Below are positions 24,826-40,254 of a stretch of 64,000 nt of DNA, in pieces. Source of the stretch: Acanthacorydalis orientalis (taxonomy: Eukaryota > Arthropoda > Insecta > Megaloptera > Corydalidae). The stretch covers positions 16,310,071 through 16,374,070 of the forward strand of contig CM068316.1 in the NCBI GenBank assembly GCA_034766995.1. Reading direction: 5' to 3'. A program made the position numbers and the translations under genes. Position 1 is the first letter of the stretch. Each line of letters begins with the position of its first letter. Below the pieces are notes generated by a model. That model was not told the origin of the DNA, did no database searches, and saw only the letters and a list, made by a program, of their open reading frames with translations.

Positions 24826-25358
24826 ACACGCGCGTTCGAGCAACCTAATAATCGTGAACAGAACGAGCGCGAGTGTTGTAAGAATTAGTTAGCTATTGTA
24901 ACATTAAAGATTTTTATAAACTATAAGTTTTTTTTTCTAATATTCAGTAAAATTCAAACTTCTGCCCATACTTCCTACGTAGTATGGACATAGATCCTTA
25001 TCCACGTGAATATTTATTCATAAAATGCGAGTCAGACACCATTTTGTTGAAAAAATATGTTACGAACTTCATTACTTTAATAATTTTATTATCAACTAAT
25101 GTACTTTTTTACTTAAAACAATTGACTAAAGAAGTAGTTTTTGTAATAAATAAACATCCATTAAAAAACTCTATACCTTTGGCTGTTAATAATCAATTGA
25201 CAGTTTCAATATTTGACAATTACAGTTTCAATAATAAAATAAGGTAGTTATCGTGTGTATTATCGCAGTAATTTTTTGTGATATATACTATCGGACCACA
25301 ACATTTAAAATTAAATAATATTAATATTTCATTAAAAGCAAAGTGAATAAATATAAAA

Positions 25359-25445
25359 ATGTGGTGTTTCGTAAGCCAACCTAATTCTGTGATACTGGAA
25401 GTCCAAGTAGATCCAAAAGCTATAGGTCAAGAATGCTTAGAAAAG
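25359..25445 (+). CDS. Mylip: MYLIP exon 1 (start of FERM)
   Basis: Encodes [18 protein letters not shown] and ends GAAAAG|GTAACA in phase 0. This matches the start of animal MYLIP in both length and pattern (C-x-V...P-x-x-V-x-x-E-V-x-V). Reading past the donor runs into a (TA)n array. Confidence 0.92.
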
Positions 25446-25470
25446 GTAACAGTTAAATATTTTTTTAAAA

Positions 25471-25533
<63 letters not shown>

Positions 25534-25727
25534 TACATCACATGCATTACACATGTATATATGTGCAAAAAATCACAAAACTAGAATCTTTTGTTGAACG
25601 ATTAAGATAATATAGAATTAAATGTAATTTTTTTATATCATAATAATATTAATTTACACATTTAGAGTTGTCTGTAGTCATAATCTTACTCAATTAACTT
25701 CATTCGTTCTTTTAAAAATTCAGTGTT

Positions 25728-25809
<82 letters not shown>

Positions 25810-28800
25810 TATATCATGCATACATACACAAATAATTATATTTATTTGGTATAAATTTAAACATATATTAAACCACATTTAATATTCATTGTAAAAAAAT
25901 GCTTTTTTTGTAATTGGATAAGAAATATATTTGCTTTTTACCGACAAATTGTTTATTCGTTTATTATTAGATCACGTCATATTGTTCTTATCATATGTTT
26001 TTTTTTAATAGAAGCTATATATATATATTTATATATATATGTATGTGCACATATTTACACATGTATATAATTTATTTATGCATTACATTTGTACCGCACA
26101 CACAGAAACATGAACATAAAAGTGTAAAAGTTTGATGTGAGCTGGTTTGATCCTTGTTTATATAAATTGTACTTTCTAAAGTTAGTGCGATGATAAGAAT
26201 TTTTTGCTCTTTTGGTTTACAGTTGGCTGTATAATCATTGAAATGTGTATAAAACTATGTTAAATTTGATTTTAAATACATTGAACTCTTGTTGTAACTA
26301 TTTTGTTTCTATGAGATTTTGTTTGTATAATAATAAATATTTATTAAAAATCAATGTAATAACAAAATTTTAAACAAAATCATTGGCTTGTATTGAAACT
26401 GCTAGCTTGTAATTTTAATAATGAAATGTTTCATATAGACGGATATTATTTACTTGATCACAAGTAAAATTTTCGTTCTATATTTTTACAAAAATGTTGT
26501 TATTCATCTGTTTGAATTTAAAAAAAAATCCATTGACCTGTTGCTTACAGACATTTTATTTTCATGTAGTCTTTTAAAAAAGTGTTTAATATTTTACTAA
26601 CAATTTTGTGTACTACCAATGCCAAATTATGACAATTCAATTGTCAATTTATGATTCTTTAATGAAAACTGAAAATTTTTCTAAATAGATAGTTACACGA
26701 ATAGTAAACTAAAAGTTACAACAGTAGTTATTAAAAAAAAATTATTGTGATTATCAGAAATGTCAGCAGAGAACAGGTATCCAACAATACATACACTGTG
26801 TATTATATGTATGTATTATTTAATTCATTATGGAAAAGGAATATATTATAGTTGTAATTATAATCATTAAATTACAAAGTAATAGTTTTGCAAATAATTT
26901 GAATAAAATGTTGAAAATTATTTAATATATTGTAAAATCTAAGAAAAATGTAACTAGCGATTCCTTCATAGCTTACAGGTTGATAACTATGTCTTCGATA
27001 GTGTCAGACATTTGAATACCACTTAATTCACTGATAGTAATTATTTTATGCCGTTTTGGATCTACTTTGATTACATGTCTTCACAAGATTTCATTCAGGT
27101 GCATCAGGTATATTTTTCTTTATCTTCTAAATATAAAACAAATTACTATTTTATTTTCGCAGTTTTTTTTTTGCTTTATTCGGTTGACTCATAAGTTTCC
27201 GCAATTTGTTATTGCTATTGTCCGGCTGTTTGATATTAAGTATTGATCTGAAGTACATGTTTATTCAAGTTTTTATCATGTCAGTCAGTTATAATTCACA
27301 ACTAAACAAAGATCTGATTTATCATTGATATCAAAGAATCTAAGGGGACTGTACACAATAATTAGTACATTCTATTCCTGTGATGTAGATTTTACTTTGA
27401 CATTCAAAAGCAAAGTCAAATTTGACTAAATCTTGTTAAAAGTAAAATAATAACTTCTCTTTAAATGAACCTATTATTACACACTTTTAATTTTGTGTAT
27501 CAAAAATTATAATGAAGAATAAATTCAATGGTTCATCTCGTTTTATCATAAATAATTCATTATTAAATCATTATTCTGATGACATGACTTTAATTTATAT
27601 AATGTTATATATTTTAGTATGTATTTTTTTTTAACAATTTTTATTGTTGAAACATTTTAGTTTCATTGAAGGACTGTCGTCAAATGTGATCAACGTGTAT
27701 CTTAACATATAATAACTGTCTTTAAACGTTCAAATTACTGAATTATTTAGATTTATTGAAAATAAAATCAGTTAAATTTAATAATCACGTATAAACTAAT
27801 TTAAAACGTGTCATTGTCTTTTATTCAGTAATTACACTTCTTACATAAAGAATCTGATTTTTTGATTTTTTTTCGTTAAAAGTCTAAAATTAATTTAAAC
27901 CTTTTTTTTATCTAAACGTCTGTGCACATCTATTTTTTTGTATTTAACATATACCTTTCGTTATGTCGGGTAGTAAAAGTACATATTATTATTAATTTTA
28001 TATTAAATATTCATTAAATTTAAAAGGATATGAGAGTTTCGTATATATATTAAATATTAGAGAAAATGGTTATATTGAATATCATTTCGTTTAAAAAATC
28101 ATTTTCGGGCATTGCGCTGGGTACTGGTTACAGTGGTATTCATTTATTGAAAAATTGCTTATGTAATAATCCTTTTAAATACAGCAATAATAAATCACTT
28201 AAAATGATCCCTAGCTTCCCGTTTAAGCAGGCACATTTGTTCCCCTCGTTTAAAAAAGATCAATTAAATAATAACTACACATAATCGTTTTGACTTTTAT
28301 GCATGTTAAGTATGTCTTCATATAAAACTGCATTTGAATTTGAGGTTCACCATCTGCCACTAGAATATTAGAAAATATGTTTTAAGTTGTATTGTTTTTA
28401 TTTAAAATTATATTTAGGAAAATATTGTTCTTTTTTTAATTTTTAAATTCATAATATCTGGATCAAATTATGGAGTATTTGTAAATATTTTCCAATGATA
28501 CAATGTTTAACGGTTATTAAAAAACAACCAGTACCAGTTGACATAATTAAAGAAGAATATACTTTCATCTACATTTACAAAATACTGATCTTATTAGTTT
28601 TATTTTTCTCTTGAATTGAGAATTAACTGGTTTATGATTCTTAGAAATCTTAGTATAAAATTTCATTGACACGTAAGATTTCCCAATCGTTATTCAGAAC
28701 TGTCGAATATGACTAATCTGTTTCAACTAGATTTTTTGTTCGATTGTCAGTTTTTTGCTCATATTTTTCATTTTAATCAATTTAGAGATATGTTTAATAC

Positions 28801-28913
28801 TACTTTTATCAACAATAAGTTTATGTACATGTATCTATTAAGTGATAATTTTTTATATAGAAAAAAATATTATTCACTCACTGCAAAAAATGTATCTTAT
28901 ATTAAATTCAGTG

Positions 28914-28955
<42 letters not shown>

Positions 28956-31715
28956 AAATGGAATAGTCTTGCACACTTGTAAATTATTTAAATTGCTAAT
29001 AAAATGAATAGTTTATAAAAACATTTTAAGGTTTCCTTCAAGAAAGTTCCTTATTTCAGTATCTCATTTTAAGTTATTATTTATATGTATGTATACACAT
29101 GCAATGTATCTTGTAAATAGTGCTGCTGGGTATAATTAGCAATTTTCTAATTAAAGTATATGCTTGAAAATACGACTGTTCGTTGAGAATATTAATAAAG
29201 CACAAAAAATATTGTAAATTCTATTCGAATGTGAAAAACAAATCTTCGGTGTACATTCATGTATATTAATGTTGTATTCATAGACAAATATAAATATAGG
29301 TTGATAGGCATACATGCATATATATTATAATTAAAGTACTTGTATGCAATGTTTCAGTATTTCATTGAACAATTAAACATAAATGTATACCGACTTTGTG
29401 TCAATATAATCGTGTTTCTTTTAAAGTTAGTTCGTACATTAGTAGTTACATATTTCATTCAATTAACATTAACAAATATTTGATTAAACGCAAATCGAAA
29501 AGTATATCTCCTAATTGATATAAATGTGTAGATACGTAATTGATATGTAAATACTAATTATATATTTTGCATCATTCTTCTCAAATGTCAACAAGTATTA
29601 ATATTCAAAAGATGCCAAAAACGTATAGATATCAAGAACTTATTGTTTAGTAACAATTCTATTTTACTATTCAATACACAATCGTTTGTACATGTTTTTT
29701 ATGTATTCAATGCCATATCACTAAATTGTTAAGTAAATTCAGTTCTTATCACGTATTGCTGTTAAGGAAATCATTTTTGTTTATTGTTAAAGCTGAATGT
29801 ATATTCGGTCCTATGAAAACGATTGTCAAATTATGTATCTGTGAAAGAATATTTGTGTGTGCCTTTATGAAAAACAGAAATTGATAACTGTGAAGTAAAT
29901 ACAAACTAATATAAATGAATTATCATGGGAAATAGATTTATTTAAAAAAATATCGTTTTAAACTATGCACGTTGTTTTAATAATCTCGTCTGTTTTTCTG
30001 TTAAAACAGATTAAATAATTTTACATTGTAGAATCGAACAGTGGCCAACCGATTGTTAGTTTACTAGTCAATTATTGAAAAGTACACATTGAATTGGAAT
30101 TTTGTGGGGAAAATATTTTTACATAATAAAATGTCTTGTTGCTTATAGAAAACGAATATTTTTATAATTTATTTGTCCGATTGCGTCCTTCCTTGACATT
30201 TTAAAAATTGGCAACCCCGTGTGCCATTGGTTTCTAGTAAAAGCAGTATTTGTACCAACGCTCAAATTTTTATATCCGACTACATGCATTTGCACACGTA
30301 TATGTTTGATCATTCGCAGCAGCTGGCAGGATCTACATGTCTGTCTTTCTTTATAACACAACTTTCCACTTGCTTGCATTCAACACTCACCTGCGCTTGC
30401 TGCGAGACAATCTTCGGTACAAAGTCCAACTTTTATGGATGGCTGTCATTCCGTGGCCACGTGGTGGACTTTGGACTGTTATACTGTAATAGTATAAGTA
30501 TGCGAACGTGACTAGTGCGGGCACACTTTTCAAAGGTTACCCCCCAACTACAATATATGATTACGTACTGTATTGATCAAAGTCCACTTTTGTATACCCG
30601 CTCACTGTATACAATGTATGTGTATATATATTTCTTCAGCTTATTATCGCCTACTGGGGATTCTTGTGCCCATTTACCTTATGCATGTTGTCTCTAACTG
30701 AAATATGTTAAAAATAAACCACTTATCGCAATTCTCAGAAATTCCTAGTTTATTCTGGGTTCAAGCACAAAAAATAGAGTTATCTTATCGGCTCATTTCA
30801 ATATTTGAATTCTTTTTTTGTTTTTTTTATTTTTGCTTGTTTTTTATGTAAACTATTGTGATAAAGTTATAGTATAAAAAATTGTTTTAATAATGTTTAC
30901 TATATATGAGATATTAAAAGGAACTTCTTATCATAATTAGATAATTAAAATCTCTTTACATTAAAAATCTACACTATATATCCAAGGTTTTACAATTTAA
31001 AAGTATTTTTGTTACTTAAAAAAGTATCTAAAACATTTTAAGTATTAATGGCAATTCTAATTATAATCTTATACGGTTTTTTTTTAATTCTATTTGTTGT
31101 AAATTGTTCTGTAATAAATTGTATTTAATAGTTCAACCACAAACTATCAGTTTTTTTATAGAATATTTCAAAACCTCTAATACACGTATTCGCCCATACT
31201 TTTTTCTACATTAATCGATAATCCATTTTATACAATAAATTGGCCTTTGTATTATTTTATTACTTTTAATACCATCTACTTCATGTCGGAATTATAAACT
31301 ATATTTGGAATGTACATTAATGTTTTTTATTTCGTGTTTTCTCCGATAATTGTTGGTATTTCGAAAAAAAGTTTTCCGACAAGCCACCTTTAATTGAACA
31401 TTGGAAAAATCATGAACCTTATTTTAGATTTTTGCCTGTATATGAAATATTAATGGTACAGAATAGTTTGTAAAATATAGTCCTTGACCTATTCTACTGG
31501 TACTTTTTTTAATAATAATTATCAGTCGTTTTCAGAGATCACTTAGTAACATTTTTTTTTATTTTAACATCTGAACCAGTAATCAAAAAAATTCATGACT
31601 ATATTTCATGGTCATTAACACATAATTCAGTGATGTATTCTCATATATTTATCGATTATTAATAATTCAGGAAATGACATACATATATCAATAATTTGCA
31701 TTTAAACAGTGTAAA

Positions 31716-31768
<53 letters not shown>

Positions 31769-34736
31769 GTGTGTGTGTATATATGGATGGGCTTGTATTG
31801 TTTTCAAATTAACTGTATAAGCGTAAAACTACACTCTGATAGTGTTTCCTTTATATGAAAGAGCTGATGTTTGATAGAATTAAAATATTCGTGTTTTAAA
31901 TGATGTTATTCTACTTGAATATTTTTTGTATTTATAAATACAAATTATTCTATTCGATCTAGTAAAAAAAATAAAATCGTTTTACTGGAAAGGTCATGAC
32001 TGTTTTTAAAATGATTACATATTTTAAATCATATGACTATTTAGCAATTATTTTAATTGAGTGCTGTAATTGAATACTGGCACTGTATGAATTTTATCAA
32101 AATATGTATTTAGTTCGAAGTAGGTTATATATTTTTTAATAATATTTTCAATTCTGTCTCACGTCCTTTGTATGAAAAATAGCGATTAAGTAAATATAAA
32201 CATGTTTTTTCTATAATAATATGGTTCGCGATTCCTTTACAAAAGATTCACATTTCCATAAATGTTCAGCATCATTATTTTTATGTAAGAAATGTTCTAT
32301 TTATGTTTCGAAGATCACGTTTTATAAATATATTTATTATACATAATAAATAATTGAATTATTTGTGAATTGTAACATTTTAAATATTATTCAGAACAAG
32401 TAAATACAACTCTACAAAAGTAATTAAAATAAAGTTTTCCTTATTTGTGTATATTTCATAGGAGTTTATTGTTTAATAATGGCGTTAAGAAGTAGTAAAA
32501 ATTAATAAAGTTATTAAGTATACAATCGTAATTTGAAAACATGTATTCAAGTATGTTTTCTCTCACCACGTCACATCGTATTTCCTAATTATTTGTCTTA
32601 TAATTAATTATCTATACTTAATCGTATATTGTTTATATTAAAATGATAAAAATAAACGTTCATAAATTAATTTATTTGTTCTAAAATGGATTATTGTCAT
32701 ACATATATACTTCAAATAAAAACTGTATAAACAAATTAAATCATTGTTTCGTAATAATTCATGATATATGAATATTAATATGATTGAAATTACAAGCCAC
32801 GCATGCTAATACCTTTCAGTCACTTCGTAATTTATGTATCCATATTTATTGTATTGTTTATATGAATATTTACAATAGTATTGTGTTTATCAGATAATTC
32901 ATATTGAACAGTATTGTATATTAAAATTGTAATTACAATTATTATTAAAAAAAACTACTGAACACATTCACTAAACCAGCATACGTGTGTGTGTAAGATC
33001 ATTGTTTACAAAAAAAATGTCTCTCGACTAATTAATATTCGGCAATGTAAATATATTCTTGCAAAATGAAAACCTTGAGAAAAAATTGTACTTTGGACTT
33101 AATGTTTTATAAATAGATAGAAATCTAATTCACATCCTCCATTTATAATACTTTTTTGTCTGAAGTAGAAAGTTAAATTTCAACGTTGTATAACGTAACT
33201 CAACCGTGTTATATACAAAAGTACAGTAAATAAACAGACATGCAAAATCACATTCGCAATAAACTTAAATGTAATAACAGATATTTATAGTTGTGGAGAT
33301 TTGTATTTTCTCGTTTTGAAATTATTTCTTTACAACTCTCACTCGTGCACGTGTATCTAAATGGTACACTATTGACTACATGTATGGATTAGATTTTTGT
33401 ACAAATTTAAAAGTGTTCATATAAACAATTACTAAACACGTCGTGCTTTAAATATTATTTTTTATAATATACCTTAATGTGTTATTATAGATTTGAAAAT
33501 GATCACATTATCTATTTTGTACAATTTATAATTCTCTTCTCTTTCTTAATATGTGTATACATATTTATAATATTGTATGATAATTTTCATATTAACTAAA
33601 TTTACAGTTTTTTATTATTCGATTATTTCTAAAAGTGTTATAAAAATTAATATTTGATTAGAAACATCTTATATTTAAAATGTTAGTAATAATTTTACAA
33701 AAAACATATTTTCCAGTCGATTAATTTTACATTCGTGTTGTTAATTATAATTTACTGCATCTAATAACATGTCTTATATATAACAAAACATAGTCTTAAA
33801 TTGTTTATTTTATATGATTTATTTCAAACGCAAGTTTTTTTGAATTGAAATACATAAAGTCAAAGAAATAATAAATCCATATCAAAATTTCAAAGACTTA
33901 TGAATGATTTTTTTACAAAAATTATCTTTCATAGTAAGTATTTCATGCATTGTTCCTATTATATAAATAAGTTTGACTTTGATCTCAAATCTATTTATAC
34001 TTTAATTTATGAATGCACAATAAAAAGTATACATCGTAGGAAAAGAACAATAGTAATTTTTAAACAGATACATTTAGAAGTTAGAGTTATATGGCCAAGT
34101 ACATTTATTTCTACTAATTGATCAAATATTACCATTAAAACAATATTTTACATTGATTGTACAAACATGTTCAATGGACTGATTTACCTATCAAAGAAGT
34201 ATGTAATTTTGTTATATTAAAAATTATTGATTTATTAAATTACGCCATAACAAAAAAATTAGGAAAATAGAAAACGACAATAAATAATTTCGTAAAATTA
34301 GATAAAAATTATAGAACAAAAAGAAGCCATAAATAAAAAAATAGAAAAGACAGATATTTTTTAAAAATATACATTTTTGTCTAACTGTAAATTGAATTTA
34401 CACAGAATATTTTACCAACGGTTAGCGGATATGTACGATATTTTGTTTAGAAAAAATATTTTACATGTAAGGAAAACATCTTAAAACACTCTAATCTGTC
34501 CTTAACTGGTCTGCAGAGAACCTCGATCTGAATTCAGTAATTTAGGAAAACATATTCTGAACGTATTCAATGTATAAACTAAAAAAAGAGTATAACAGTT
34601 AAGAAACCATATTAATCCCATTAATGATTATCTAAATGATGTTTTAAAACTTAATGGAGGATGTGCAAAATATAAGTTATAAACATTTTCATTTATATCT
34701 TTAATTATAGTGATTTATAGATATTTCCACCAAAAG

Positions 34737-34782
<46 letters not shown>

Positions 34783-34944
34783 AATTCTTTTGGAGGAAAT
34801 ATCTATAAATCACTATAATTAAAAAGATATAAATGAAAATGGCCATAACTAAAATTTTGCACATCCTCCATTAAGTTTTAAAACATCATTTAGATAATCA
34901 TTAATGGGATTAATATGGGTTCTTAATTGTTATACTGTTCTTTT

Positions 34945-35012
<68 letters not shown>

Positions 35013-36387
35013 TACACACACTAGGGGAGGCTTTTCGCCCCCTCCTCACTGCGTTCACCAACTTCCGGGCTCGCTGCGGTCGGCCATGTGTCAATATAAT
35101 CCCTCATGTAACCAAATGAAACAATAAACATATTTTTAAAACTCATATCTCTATATAATCATTATCGCGAACAGATTGCAACGTTACTGTTTTATATATG
35201 AGATACAAATATTTGGGTACCATGAAACCCGATGTCATAAGTAAATAAGCACGTCATCTAAAATTTTCGTGGATAATTTTATATATATATATGTATGTAT
35301 GTACATAATGATTACTTGAATTCATTTTCATGTATAAATTAATATTTTTTTACTGTGTACAAGGTTTTAAAACAAATTAATTAAATATTATTGAAAACAA
35401 AATACCTTTAACCATATTATATATGTCATATTTATTTATTTTACTGTATACTATGATATAATCGTTTACATAAATATTTCTGTTAATATCATTTTCACAA
35501 ACATCTGCTTGACTCGTAAAGATGAAATGTACATCAAAAATGTGTAAGTGATTATATGCAATGTAAATATATTTTTAAATGCATTTTAATCTAAACAAAT
35601 GTAATACTGAAATGTTTTACTTTTTATCAAGCTCAAAAATAGTTTCCTAAAAAAGTTTTCTATATTTACGCAGGCGTTAATAGGTAGATATTACTAACAT
35701 TTATTATCATATTTTACAATTTATTTTTTCGGTACAGTGCTAGAATAGTCAGCATAGTTTTAATTGAATTGTCATTTAAACGGCAACAAAATAACGAAAT
35801 AACGTGACATGCTTGCAAATCTTCAAAATTATACATAACGTTAAACGATCAAATCGTTTTATCGACTTGTTTGTGTGTATGAATCGTTGTGAAACCTTTA
35901 TTCAATAGTTGAGTGTTCAATTTTAGCGCCGGAATAATAAATAGTAATATCTGCATTCTAGCTCTCGTTTTATAAGAATCGTTCTCAAATATCATTTAAG
36001 TTGTTCCACATGAAGGTGAACTCGTGTGGATGGCACGGGCCGCCTGGTGAGGTCACTGAGGGGAAGGAGGTAAACGTTGGTACAAAGTCCAATAACTACA
36101 TGTGTAGTGGGCGAACCTATGTGTTTGTTGTGCCAACGATATCACCTATGCACAAGTATTAATGAACAAAGTCCACTTGCGAGCTACGTTTTTTTGATTG
36201 CTGCGTTTTTTCCATATACATTGTTTCACGTATTTCGCAATATGCGGAATATTTTCGAAACACTTTCTGAAAATACCATGTATTTCTGCACTCCATGTGA
36301 AGACGTATTTATGTATATGTTTGTATTAAAAAGTCATTATTTCAATACAATACTACGGCCAAAAATCTTATGTATAAAATCGCTTAG

Positions 36388-36454
<67 letters not shown>

Positions 36455-36690
36455 CTGTTATAAAATTATTACTTGGCACTTTACATGTACAGTTTGTCAT
36501 TTCTTGTATTTAATTGACTAATAGTAAAATATATTAAGCTGAATATAATTACAACACTAGGATTTAGAAAAGACGGTATTTAGTGTATACATATACATGT
36601 ATTTATTTATATCTTGTATGTAACTCTATGTATGTGTAAATATTAAGTCTAGCAATCAGAAAGTGTTCGTATATCAAGTTTTTGGATGTA

Positions 36691-36758
<68 letters not shown>

Positions 36759-37557
36759 CATATACATCCATACATATAATATTGCAAAAATATAATATCA
36801 GTGTCGAGTATCGATATTTAATCCACTTGAAGTATTGTAATCAGAAATACTTATACCTGCAAATATTATCAAGTATTTCTACAGTGTTGTTAACCGTAAA
36901 CATGAAAAACATGACCTCCATTTTTTACTAATGATAATGCAATAACAACTATTATATTACATTCATAAAGAGTCAAAGGTTAAAGTATAATGGAAAATGA
37001 AAAAGTTGTGTAAATATTTAAAGATATATACTGAGATGGTATGAAATACTGTTTAATATTTACATTGTTTCAATATGATAAATTGATAACCCTTTGTTGA
37101 TCATGATTGTCTATCGTTTTCTAGTATTGAATGTAGGCCTCACAAGTTTTATTAGATGTTTTGGACAAGTAATGTAAACAATTGATAACTTTTTGAATTG
37201 CTATCGAGTTTTTTTGTTACGTATCTTATCTTGTACACTAAAAAATTCATTACCCCCCACTGTTACAAATTATCAAATGACTTTCTAGAATACTTTATTT
37301 TTTATGCTATCCTATTTTGATCCATTTGTATACATCTTAATGTGTAATCCTTGTAAACAATTTTGATTTAACCGACAGAAGTTACCTTATCTTTAAATAT
37401 ATCACCACCGGCATAGGTCTGAAATATGTTACCCATGCAAAGCCGACAAAATGGAGCATAACAAAGCGAAATTGTCATTGAATCATATGTCAAAGGTTAT
37501 TATATGTTCTAATTTATTTACTTTTTATAAAATTTATAATGATTTATTTTTGAGTTT

Positions 37558-37595
<38 letters not shown>

Positions 37596-38522
37596 TTATT
37601 TTTTATTCGTTTGATAGATACATTTAAAGCAAATAGAAATCAGATTTCAAATATAAGAAAGTGTTTGAATCTTTGTAATTGACGCATTATAAATTTTTTT
37701 CCTGTATGTATTTAGATAATTATGTACACAAAAAAGGAAAAATTGCAATTATAAATGAATGCTTTCATTATATTGACTTTTCAATCTTATCAGTCATTTT
37801 GGAAACTAAAGGTAAATGTTTTAAAGTATAAAATAATTAGAAAAACTAAAAATACTGTTGTAATTTGTTAGTGTAAATATCTGAAACACAGTGTATTTTT
37901 TACAATGTTAATCCTTTTGTTAATTAATAATGGATCTATTTATATGCACATAATGGGTCGTGCATATCAGTACAAACATTTAGAATGTGTTTTCGTTTCG
38001 TATAAAGGTGTAAACAATATATTTGTTTACCATTACTAAATTACAAAACTGATCTTGAATGTATGTTTATTTACATGAAGTTTTATCATAATTTTTATAT
38101 GAACTTTAATGAAATATTGAAGTGCTAAATTCTTATTCTAAAAATAACTTTTTATATTACAGTGTTTACAATAACAAGAGGAAAAGTACTAATTGATATC
38201 CATTTTTTTAATATTGTTGTGCTGGCTTGTTTGTTTACCTATATTAATAAACATGTACACAAAACATCGTTCGTTAATTTTCATTAACTTATTTTAATTT
38301 ACAGGAAATCATTAATTTTAATTAATTAAAATTATATTTGATACAAATCGTTATACTTATTAAGTTAAATTGTATTTTTATGATGTTGGTATTGTTGTTT
38401 ATCTCAATAATTATTCAATAATTAATATTTTATATGACATGTACATCTCAGAGCGAACTGAAAAATTATTACAAATGAATACTTTGTTTTATATCTAATG
38501 TAAAAGTGTGTGTGTGTGTATG

Positions 38523-38579
<57 letters not shown>

Positions 38580-39064
38580 CACTGGACAAAAATATATAAA
38601 TCATAAAATATTCACAAATCCAAAAGCTCTCTACATCTGCATTTAGTATGAAATAATAATGATCAAGTACATGACAATCTAAATATAAAAGTATAAATTA
38701 TGCGGAGGTCTTTAGATAATTGTTGTAGTTAGTTGTATATAAATTTCTGATTTTCTACTAGAAAAATAATAACATCGGAAAGTTACCATGTTTTAAATAT
38801 TTATAGTTTATAATATTTTTAATCTTTTTCCCATGAAAGTTCATATATTCATAAGAGCGATTGTGGGTATAAAAAAATAAGTACAGAGTCAGGGAAATTG
38901 ACATTTTTTTTTTATCACTAATTACCTTTTAACGTTAAAGGATATTATGCATGAAAAAATAACTATATATGGATTTTATTAGAAAAATTATTTAATTATT
39001 ACCACATATATTTTCATATGCGATGATGATTGAATACTCTATATCAAATACTATCTATATTATA

Positions 39065-39150
<86 letters not shown>

Positions 39151-40212
39151 AAAACTGTTAAGAGTAAAGGAAGAGGTGTTCTTGAAAAGTATTTTAAATA
39201 AAAGAAATACGCTAATAAATAGTTTATTAAATATTATGAAAATATTTTTATGGTTAAGTATTCTTGCTCGTATTGTAGAAAAACTAATAACTGAAAAGTA
39301 TCTCCGGACATTTACCTCGATGAAGATAATCGCATTGAAAGCAAAATTACCAACAAATATAAGGATTATTTTTAATGTAATACAACAGTTCAATTATGTT
39401 AGAAGAAAATTAAATAAAACCTTCGCACATTTTAACAAGTGTACTCGTTTTCTTCAATGCAATTTACTTATCTCAGGAACAACTCAGGCATACTACTTTC
39501 CAAGTATTCATTTTTATAGTGTAAGAGTGTGATGGTCCATAATTTTTTTTTCCGTAATTTGTAATGTTTTTTTTTATTACAATTTCTACAATAATTGTTT
39601 ATATTAATTAGCATTTTTAAAATGTTTTGTTTTTGTCAATTACTTTCGAAATTATTTTAATTTCAATATTAAACAAGTGTTTTCCCCGTACTCTTATATT
39701 ATGGTTACCTTATATTTTTCTCAAACAGGGTCTGTGAATATATATATATATAAATAAGGGTGGGCGGAAGGAATATTTATTACCAATAAATGTCCAAAAG
39801 CATAGAAAGAATTGCAAGTTTACAATTTGAAACTTTCAGTTTCAGGAAGCACAGTTGAAAGCATAAAATATGCTGCAGATGATAGTTTTGTTCATAAAAT
39901 AACTCCTAAAGTAGGCTGATTTATTCAAACAATTATTATACATACTAAGGGGCTCCCCCCCTGATCAATAATGGTCGCTCTTTTTTAACAAATAACATAA
40001 ATTAGTAAATTATATGCTCAAATAATCTGCATAAAGTGTAAGTTGTAATTTTTTTATTAGAAAAGTTTATAAAAATTAAGAATAAAATACAATGTTAAAA
40101 TGTGTAACAATTTTTTTACTCCAAAGATTCAGTGATCTCCATCAATCAATCAGAACGCGAATAAAAATCATTTGACAACGATAGCAATAGGACTAATTTT
40201 AATTATAGAAAA

Positions 40213-40254
<42 letters not shown>

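Noticed and set aside
28066..28284. 72-codon frame with [14 protein letters not shown], faintly like a small mitochondrial membrane subunit
   Set aside because: The resemblance covers only a few residues and does not extend over any family's length; probably chance.
30221..30511. 96-codon frame in the HNF4 island
   Set aside because: The higher GC makes stops rarer here, and the translation has no protein-like pattern; the island is better explained as non-coding.
39176..39532. 118-codon plus-strand frame in MYLIP intron 1
   Set aside because: It is long for chance but has no recognised motif, starts at the edge of a microsatellite and has no splice or promoter context.
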